Below, piece after piece: positions 56,453 to 64,000 of a stretch of DNA of 64,000 nt; positions within the stretch are counted from its first letter, which is position 1, and every line of letters starts with the position of its first letter. The DNA is taken from contig OZ023273.1 in assembly GCA_964007475.1 (NCBI GenBank), positions 84,765,712 through 84,829,711 on the forward strand, read 5' to 3'. A model generated the notes under the pieces. The model did no database searches, was not told where the DNA came from, and was given only the letters and a program-made list of their open reading frames with translations. The stretch comes from Hybos culiciformis (Eukaryota; Arthropoda; Insecta; Diptera; Hybotidae). The position numbers and the translations under genes are program-made.

Positions 56453-56628
56453 AGATTTTTGTGAAATATTTTAATTTTTTTTCATAATAATTAGTTTTTT
56501 TGAGATATTTAAACAAACCAAAATGTTTTTATCAGCCACTAATTCATAATTTTTTTTTAATTTTCTATATACATATTCTATATACACATTCTATGTACAT
56601 ATTCTATTTTTGAAACAAAACACAGAGC

Positions 56629-57000
56629 TAATAAGCGAGTCACACTACAACTAAAAAGCCACTACTCATGACGGCTTTTTTAAATGCGTTCACACTTGCA
56701 CTTTTTGGTTTTTTTTCTTTTTTTTTCTCGTTTTGTCATATCTTTTTCCTTTTTTTTTGGGAATTTTTTTTGTTTTTTTATTCGTTTTTTTTAAAAAATT
56801 GTCGCCAACTTCCTGAAAGTATGCAATTGTTAGTTTATTTTTTTCTCACAGAGCTCATTTGTTATTTGATCCCTGATTTTCTAGTGGCTTTTTGAAAAGC
56901 CACTAGCTTTTTTTTCTTTTTTTTGTATGGAAAAAGCCACGAAATAGCCACAACGATGATAGCTTTTTCAAAAAGCCATTAAAAAGCCGAAGTGTGACAG
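56629..57000. mobile_element. MITE, TAATAAGCGAGTCA family, copy 2
   Basis: Aligns with 55157-55530. Short inverted ends GTCACACT / AGTGTGAC. The centre is a perfect palindrome CTAGTGGCTTTTTGAAAAGC with its completing CACTAG. Nested inside the 56064-57895 element. Confidence 0.7.
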
Positions 57001-57193
57001 CCTTATAAGTAAAATTGTAGCAAATTTGGTGGCAAAGTGGCAAAGGTTATTTTTTGGTTCAAAAAAATTTGCAAATTAGGCGCTCTTTGATTTTTTATTT
57101 TAAATTATATAAATGGAAAAAACTTTTAATTTACATATTATTAAATTAAAATTAGAATTTTTTTATTATATTTTAGAAAGCCAAGATCATATG

Positions 57194-57262
57194 GGCAATA
57201 TGGCTTAGTGGCTAGAACATCAGACTATAAGAGTGAAGGTGTCAAGTTCGTTTCCCAAAGAA
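57194..57262 (+). pseudogene. Second tRNA-like sequence, more degenerate
   Basis: Shares CAATATGGCTTAGTGG and AGAACATCAGACT with 56384-56452. The anticodon arm reads CAGACTATAAGAGTG and no longer pairs well. Confidence 0.45.
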
Positions 57263-57520
57263 TAAATTTTTTTTTAAATTTTTTTTAACATAATAATAGG
57301 TTTAAGAAACAAAAATTTTGTTATTATAGAATGTGTATTTTTTTTTTTGCTTGTGATATTGGACCCTATACATATATTTGAAATTAAAAAAGTCTGAAAG
57401 TGCCAGGCAGCAGCAAAGTACGATAATTATGTTCTAGTGATCTAGTCAATTTCAGCATTATTTTTTCATAGGGAATATTAGTAAATCGGCAGTAGTCGAA
57501 TATTTTTTTTTACCTAATTA

Positions 57521-57764
57521 AAAAAAACACAAGAAGCAGTCATAGGAACTGCCGAAAGAAGTTAATACTTAAAAGCTTTAAACTATGAAATAACAGTGGC
57601 TACAAATGATGGACTGCTCAGTACAAAATGTAAATTAAAATAAAAATCAGTCCAACAGTCCAAAAGCAGTAGATTATTTGTAGCCATTGTTATTTCATAG
57701 TTTAAAGCTTAAGTATAAACTTCTTTCGGCAGTTCCTATGATTGCTTCGTGTTTTTTTTTTTTT
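57521..57764. repeat. Foldback with ~88-bp arms
   Basis: The arm carrying ACACAAGAAGCAGTCATAGG and AACTGCCGAAAGAAG recurs inverted after a ~64-bp spacer. It sits just inside the right end of the 56064-57895 element. Confidence 0.85.
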
Positions 57765-57938
57765 CTTGACGCGCACACGAAAAATTATTCATTTTAAAAT
57801 GGCCATAAGTTTTCGGTAACATTTCTGCTTCGCCTTGCGACTTGATTCACAATTTTTTGCGCCGTACATTTGCGCCCGGCTAACGGAAAAGTACCCAAAT
57901 AAAAAACAATAAATTACTATTTTTTTAATAATTAGTAC

Positions 57939-58266
57939 CAGACGCCGACGCGATCATAGATTTTCAGCGACCGCAAGGGACGCAGCGACGTTTTTTGGCC
58001 TAGCAACAGCGACAAATTTTTAGGTGAAAGCGATTGCCAGCAGCCATATAAGTTAAAAAAAAAAAAAAAAAACCAAGCAGCGACGAAAATTTTTGTGTTA
58101 TTTTTATTTTTTTTAGCGATTATCAGCGACGCAGCAGCGAGCAATGAATTTTTTTTTAGCAGCAGCCCCAAAAAATTGAAAAATTTTTTTTTAACAGCAG
58201 CCCCAAAAAATTGAAAATATCGCTGCTAAGGCGCAGCGACCAAAAATGTGATCGCGTCGGCGTCTG
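57939..58266. mobile_element. hAT MITE (328 bp), CAGACGCCGACGCGATCA ends
   Basis: Exact 8-bp duplication ATTAGTAC (57931-57938, 58267-58274) and 18-bp perfect inverted ends. The interior is rich in CAGCGAC/GCAGCAGCG repeats. Confidence 0.95.
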
Positions 58267-58274
58267 ATTAGTAC

Positions 58275-59693
58275 CTATTAAATTAGTGATGCCCAAAATT
58301 TAAGATTGAACGTGCATTTACTACCATCATCATAAATTTTTCGCATGTTTTATTAATACACGGAAAAAATACACAGTTAAAAATTAATTTTTGGTCTTGT
58401 AATATAATAAATAACAACGTACAAAACACTTTTCAAAAAAACAACATATGAAACATATTATGAAGCAACTTGATTGTGCTCTTGCTCAAATTTATTTACA
58501 TTTAATGTCAAGTTTTGGTATTTTTAAATGTAATTTAAAATATTTTTAGCATCCTTCTTGCATCCTTCTAGCATCCTTTTAGCATCCTTCTTTTCGTTTA
58601 AAATCCAAAAATAAGCTTCTTTTTTTTCTTCTTGAAAATTTATTTTAAAAAATTTTTTTTTGAAAACTTTGAAAATGTCTTTCTAGAAAAATTGTTCGCA
58701 ACGATTAATAACTACAAAGCAAATCAAGCTCTAAGCTTGTTGCTTTAAAATTGATTGCAAATAAATAATCCTCTTCATATTAATTTTTAAATTTACATTA
58801 GTTTTCTGCAGTCCTTTTATTTTTATTTACATTATTCATACATCAATCACACAATTCCGATCAGAAAATATTTTAAATAAGAATTTCGCATTTTACAGTG
58901 CATGCACAAAAAAGAAGGAAAAAAATTAATACAGAAAAAATGTATTTTTTTTCTTCCTATTCAAAGTACGAATGATTTTTTTTTTAAATGGGAAGTGCGA
59001 AGACGAAATACAAATATTTTTTTTCATGCACTTACATAAGCACGAAGTGTATATGAAGTGCATATGGTTTTTTTTTCCTATTCTGTTTTATTATTCATAT
59101 AAACAAAGTGGGATTACAATAACAAATGTGGTACAAGTGCATAGGAGAAGAACATCCTTGGATATAAACCTATCTATATCTATACCTATTTATGAAACTA
59201 TGAAGCGAATCTAATGCAAATGTACCGGCCTAAAAATATGCAATAATATAGGTATGTATTAGGAAAAAATGGTTTCAAATATGGTTAAAAATGTTAAAAT
59301 AATTGTAGGAATTTTGTGCCTACGAGATGCTTTGAATATATTTTTTTCTTGAACAATAGAACTGAGTTTGATCCGAGACTTTTTTTTAGTTATTTGAAGT
59401 GGGTCAATCTTCAAAACGATAGACAGCTTCGCGAATGAGCGATTCGAGGTGATCTTCAACAAATATTTTCTAATATACACGTCATTTTTGCTTTTAATTA
59501 TTATAAGAAAACATAATATTCTGTAGACATTACATTTTATGTAGTTTTTTCCAAGACGTGTTTTGAATTGAAATTTTGTTAGTAAACGACTGTATGTGGA
59601 AAAACGTATTATGAACTGCAAATAAAAATGTTTGCAATTATGAATCAAAATGTGTGAATATGTATTATTTCCGTATATAACTCTAATATAAGA
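58275..59693. other. Noncoding stretch
   Basis: Four copies of GCATCCTTCT-type repeat at about 58548-58595. Open frames at 58972-59214 (+) and 59259-59648 (-) show no recognisable domain and are low-complexity or chance. Confidence 0.4.
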
Positions 59694-60612
59694 ATAGTGA
59701 TTATGTTTCCCCGAATTTTTTAATTCTCGGGATTCGGGAATTCCCGAATCTTCAATAAATACATTTCTCGAGATTAAAGATTGCTTTCCAGCAATTCTCG
59801 AGAATCTCGAGATTTTAAAGAAAATAGTCTAGTTAAAAAAATACCTGTTTATAACAAAATTAAATGAGGCAAAATAAATCATGCAAATATAAACAGAAAA
59901 TATTGGTTTTTTATAAACATACACCGAGATAAAACTATAGTAGAATTATACAAAAACCTAGTATAAAATACACAAGGCTTCGGCAGTTTTCAGCTTACCA
60001 AGTACTTGTATACAATAACCAAGTTAATTTGGTTGTTTTAACAAAGTTAAGCTTTGTTAAATCAACTTAGTTTTGTATTAAAATATACTTTTTAATATGT
60101 TAATTGATCGAAGTGGTTTAGCTAATTCATACATGGCCATGTGTGATCTTTTTTTTAGATGATTTGTCGAAGTTTTGATACAAACTTTATACATTGTTTT
60201 AGTAATTTATACAAGCATTTGGATAATTTAATAGTTGCTCCACTTGTATAAATCATCTATTTTTTTTTGATGATTTATCGAAGTTTTCATTTTAAAACAA
60301 TGTATAATATTACCAATAACTTGTATAAAAAAATTATGATTTTGGAATTTAGTACAATTTTTTTTCCCCAAGCCAACTTGTATAATATTACTATAGTTTT
60401 TATTCTCAGTGTATATTATATAATTATATAATTTAAACTTTAATTATATTCATAAAATTATAGTGTTTTGTTTTACAATTTCCAAATCCCGAGTTTACTA
60501 ATAATTTTGTTCGGGAAACGGGAATCCTGAAATATAAAGAACTAAAGTTCTCGAGAATCGGGAATCTAATTTTCTTGTAAATCTTGCGAATTCTCGAGAC
60601 CGGATTCTCACT
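59694..60612. mobile_element. Probable hAT-like element (919 bp)
   Basis: Exact 8-bp ATATAAGA at 59686-59693 and 60613-60620. Ends are loosely inverted (AGTGATTATG against AGTGAGAATCC), with subterminal TTCTCGAGAATC and CCCGAATTCC-type palindromes. Internal inverted block around AACTTTATACATTGTTTTAG. Confidence 0.55.
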
Positions 60613-60759
60613 ATATAAGAACATTACAAACTTGAAAGAATATAAAAATAATTAATTGAAACTTCAGTTGAAATTTGCTTTTATTATTTATTATAGATTA
60701 TTAAATTATAGTTTTTATTTTGATGACGGCAAATTTATCGTAAACAATTAAATTAGTGA

Positions 60760-63700
60760 TTATAAATTCTTTTTTTGAGAATTTAACCTTACTAACTGCC
60801 TCAAATTTGTTTCAAATTTAGAATTTTGATGTTTGTCTTCCAAATGCTTTAGATAAATTCTTAAACTTTCAAAATTCTCTTCACAGTTGTCGCGGCATTT
60901 CAAAATTTCAATATTAAATTTGTGTCTCCAACTCAACTCTAAATTTTTATGATTCTCTTCTTCTAGATGTCTCAAATATTCAATATATTTCCATCGTTTA
61001 TTGCAAATCAAACAATTTACTCTTGAATTTGCCGCTGAATGACCCATTTTTTTAATGTGGTTTATCGATTCTACATTGTTTTGAAAACTCATATTACAAA
61101 CACGACATTCAAATAATCCTAAATTATTTTGATAATGAAAATTTGTTTGGTGATTTCTAAATGTCGCGAATTTCATTTTTCTCTTTTCACATAATTCAAC
61201 ATTACAATAGTATGATCCCAAATGAGATTTTCTTACATGATTTTTTAAACGTGGTTGGGTTGAATATTTGCGATTACATTCAGAACATTCAAATTTTTTT
61301 TCCAAATTACAAATCTGCTTATGGTACTTAAGTTTTGTATAAGTTTCAAGATCTTTATTACATTTAAGGCAAATGAATTCTGCATTTCTTCTATATGGCC
61401 TCTTACATTTTTCTTCTGTTAATTTCATTAGATTTTGGTTTTCCTCTATTTCGGGATTTTCGACAAATCCGTTACTTTTGAAATGCAAAGGAAACTGACA
61501 TTTTGTTATATCGCATTTAGTTGCTCTTGTATGGGCTTTCAAATTACTAAAATTTTTATAAGATGCTCCACATGAACATGAATAGGGCTTATCATTTGTA
61601 TGAGAAATAATATGCTCACTTAATTTGAACTGCGATTCACATTTCCGATTGCAAATTTGACAAGTGTAACTGTACTTGTAATCAATCGCTACTAAATCTT
61701 TGTATTCTTTCAAATTAGCTACTTTTGGTGCATATTCAGGTAATGTGCAGTTCTTCAGTGAACACTTTGATTTTGCATCTAGATGTGCAAATAAATTGTA
61801 GGAATATGAAAATTTTCTACAACATGTGTCACAAGAATATCTAGAAAGAATTAAGGTATAAAATAATGGAATAAACGAAAACTACTTGGTAATTTTTATA
61901 ACACTAGGACTCTATGAGGCACTATTTTGAAAGTTTTTTAATGTCCTTGAAATTAAAAAAATTGTTTTTCTAAAATGTTCGAATAGAACATTTATACTAT
62001 ATCTGTACTTTTAGCTATGCTCTTAATAAAAAGGAAATTTGTGCTTCTTTGTTTCTCTGAAACTACTGAATCGACTTGAAAAATGTTTTCAATATCAGAA
62101 ATCTTGATAAAAGTGATAGATATAGGATATTTTTTATTTATTTTTTTATTTGCCTTGGCACGCGACATGATTTTTTTAATAATAAAATGTTTATTTTTTA
62201 TGGGCATGGAATGGGCATGAGAATGGAAAATAGAGGATTAAAATGAGAGAATGAGATAACAACTATGGAGACTTTCTCTTCTAGAATCATGGGCTCAGAC
62301 ATTTCTTATTCGCTCAGATTTTTACTTCCCAGATTTACGACTCCACGATCATATTATTCTAATGGATTTGGTCCACATGAAAAAGTTTCCGATTAAAAAC
62401 ATTTTTTTTTTGAAAAATTTTAAAATTTTTACTTTTGTTAAATATTTTTATAATAATCCAAAATATAATCTACTTTAGATTACTACATTATAAACTATAA
62501 AAGATTTATAATAACCAAAAAAAATTAAATAAGAATATTTTTTAAATTTAGACACTTTTCTGCACTTTGTGAATGAAAATTTTCAAAAATTTTCATTTTC
62601 AATTTTCCATATTACGTGTCAAAGATAACAAATGTAATAAAGAAGAAATTTAGATAAATTCGTCCAAGAATGTTCTTTTAAAGTAAAATTGAAAAAAAAA
62701 AAAATTATTTTGGAAAATTATGTGATAATGTATAACAGCGTTTTTCAACCTTTTTACTATTGCGACCTATAAAATATGAGTACAAAATAACGCGACCCTC
62801 AATCTGAAAATGGTATGCATTGACAATTAGAAGAAATGAAAGATTTTTTCAAATGTTTTATTTATTTTTATTTTAATGACTTATTTGTTGTTGACATTCA
62901 TTTGATAATTTATTAAGTCTTGGCTCAGTTATCAATGTAAAAGCTGATAAAAGTATTGGAAAATATATGTTTACATAATCAAAATATTTTATTATTTTTG
63001 AAAAAATATATGTAGCATTTGTAATAGAAGATCTCGCGATCCTAAGGTTGAGAAACGCTGATGTATAATTATGTCCACCGGTTTATCACTAACAATTTAA
63101 ACACTTACGGTTTGATATTATTATGGAAATCAGCGTGTTCATGGTAACGAAAATTCTTATTTAAAAATCTCTTTGAACATTTGTTTAATTTACAAGGTAT
63201 AGTCGATATATTATAATTTCTGATTTTTCGTTTTCTATTAGGTAATATCGTATGCACGCAATTTAAGCTTTTTTTCCTGCATTTGATGAAATGAATTACA
63301 CATTCTCTGTGGGTTTCGAAATATTGTCCACAATTGTCACAGAGTTGAGTTTGTTCTTCGTGAGAAATACAATGTCGAAGGAATCCTGCATAAGTTGGTA
63401 ATTTTTTATCGCAAAAATTACACTGGAACTCTCCGGAACTCAATTTAGTATAGTTATTTTTAAATTTGGAAATTTCAGGTTCTAAAGTTATTTCCTCAAC
63501 AAATTCATTGCCTGCACTTTCACTTTCAGAATCAATGTCCACGTTCGTATCATTATCAAATTTTAAACTTGTAATAGAATTTTGTGTTCCAGAATTAGTA
63601 TATATTGCTTCTTGACTGTAATTTTTTCTTTCATTAAAAATTAAATCTAGTTTTGAAAAATTATCATTAAGTATTGTTGTATGCTGCAATTTAACTTCTG

Positions 63701-63770
63701 TTTCAAGACAATTAAGATTTTCGACGTTGATATCTACGCTTAGATTTTTTGTTTTTAAAAAGTTGTTTTC
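60760..63770 (-). CDS. Zinc-finger gene 2, paralogue of gene 1 (3' part)
   Basis: Two exons are visible: 63770-63109 and 61840-60760, joined across a 1,268-bp intron by CC|GTAAGT and TTTCTAG|A, the same phase-2 junction as gene 1. Together they give 580 residues. The first exon has an acidic stretch DSESESAGNEFVEEITLEPE and three fingers (FQCNFCDKKLPTYAGFLRH, QLCDNCGQYFETHRECVIH and a C-x4-C finger). The second has nine more, starting YSCDTCCRKFSYSYNLFAH and including YTCQICNRKCESQFKLSEH, FICLKCNKDLETYTKLKYH and FECSECNRKYSTQPRLKNH. An acceptor ending TTTAAG lies before 63770, so upstream exons are beyond the window. Open throughout, so probably functional. Confidence 0.85.
61841..63108 (-). 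other. Intron of zinc-finger gene 2
   Basis: GT-AG intron containing a hAT MITE (62736-63060) and AT-rich sequence. The open frame 61992-62207 has no recognisable domain. Confidence 0.75.
62736..63060. mobile_element. hAT MITE (325 bp) in zinc-finger gene 2 intron
   Basis: Exact 8-bp duplication ATGTATAA (62728-62735, 63061-63068). Ends CAGCGTTTTTCAACC and complement CAGCGTTTCTCAACC. Shares TATTGCGACCTATAAAATAT and the AATATATGTAGCATTTGTAA block with 53627-54073. Confidence 0.95.
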
Positions 63771-64000
63771 CTTAAACACAAATAGTTGAAAAATATATTT
63801 AAAAAAATTTCCATAAAAAATCAAATGGTGTCATTCTATAAAGCTTGTAGAAATAAGTCGTAATATTGTTTTTTTTTTGTAAAAGAAAGTAATATTTGAT
63901 AGTTATTCGACTTTGTTTTGTAGCAATATAAATTTTTCTTTCTGAAAGAATCATAATTGAGAAATTGCGGCTAACGGTAGCGGACTTTATTTCAATCCAG
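63771..64000 (-). other. Intron sequence upstream of visible exon of gene 2
   Basis: AT-rich, nothing recognised. The next upstream exon (helical segment by analogy with gene 1) should lie beyond 64000. Confidence 0.4.

Larger units (their letters stand above)
56064..57895. mobile_element. 1.8-kb composite TIR element with 8-bp target duplication
   Basis: CAAATAAA at 56056-56063 and 57896-57903 flanks ends reading inward ACTTTTCCGTTAGCCGGGCG on both strands, with similarity for about 100 bp. It contains a MITE copy, two tRNA-like fragments and a foldback. No transposase seen. The superfamily is undecided; an 8-bp duplication fits hAT, P or Merlin-type enzymes. Confidence 0.75.

Noticed and set aside
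55199..56895. Phe-rich ORFs at 55199 and 56668
   Set aside because: Both are the T-rich centres of the same MITE family.
59259..59648. 129-aa minus-strand ORF
   Set aside because: Basic, low-complexity composition, no domain, no splice or promoter support.

Overview
The window looks like a very AT-rich, repeat-packed insect chromosome segment. It holds an intron-bearing THAP/C2H2 zinc-finger gene, a metallocarboxypeptidase with an arthropod TCAGT-type initiator, and insect-type transposons of nearly every class (BEL/Pao with an env-like ORF, Copia, Gypsy, Penelope-like, Jockey-type LINEs, hAT and other TIR elements). The species cannot be decided from sequence alone. Identities and divergences below were judged by eye.

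1-12.4 kb: a decayed BEL/Pao element (integrase, env-like region, 3' LTR) split inside its integrase by nested sequence. That insert contains 110-bp tandem repeats and a Penelope-like composite of a head-to-tail partial tandem plus an inverted end fragment. 12.4-15.5 kb: a 5'-truncated Copia element with its 3' LTR. 15.7-19.9 kb: relics of Gypsy, a hAT MITE and two LINEs. 19.9-27.0 kb: a young Gypsy element with two 357-bp LTRs, a gag-pro junction carrying a canonical -1 slippery heptamer, and 2.2 kb of foreign repeats after its 5' LTR.

27.0-28.3 kb (minus): an apparently intact digestive-type M14A carboxypeptidase with TATA box and initiator; the Gypsy element sits 22 bp past its stop codon. 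28.5-34.3 kb: a TA-flanked MITE, a 3.9-kb DNA transposon with a spliced but frameshifted DDE transposase, and a fresh 540-bp tandem duplication.

35.5-48.1 kb (minus): the main host gene. Six exons joined by consensus splice sites, all in compatible phase, encode about 961 residues: a shortened THAP-like module, an acidic linker, a Lys-rich helical segment and about 12 C2H2-like fingers. Its 7.7-kb last intron holds two LINEs, themselves invaded by hAT and long-TIR elements. A paralogue with the same exon junction lies at 60.8-63.8 kb (minus) and runs off the right edge.

48.7-60.6 kb between the paralogues: a MITE split by a nearly complete Copia element (itself split by two MITEs), then a field of TIR elements, foldbacks and tRNA-like fragments. 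No CRISPR, rRNA or clear functional tRNA was seen. Functional host genes appear to be three: the carboxypeptidase and the two zinc-finger paralogues.
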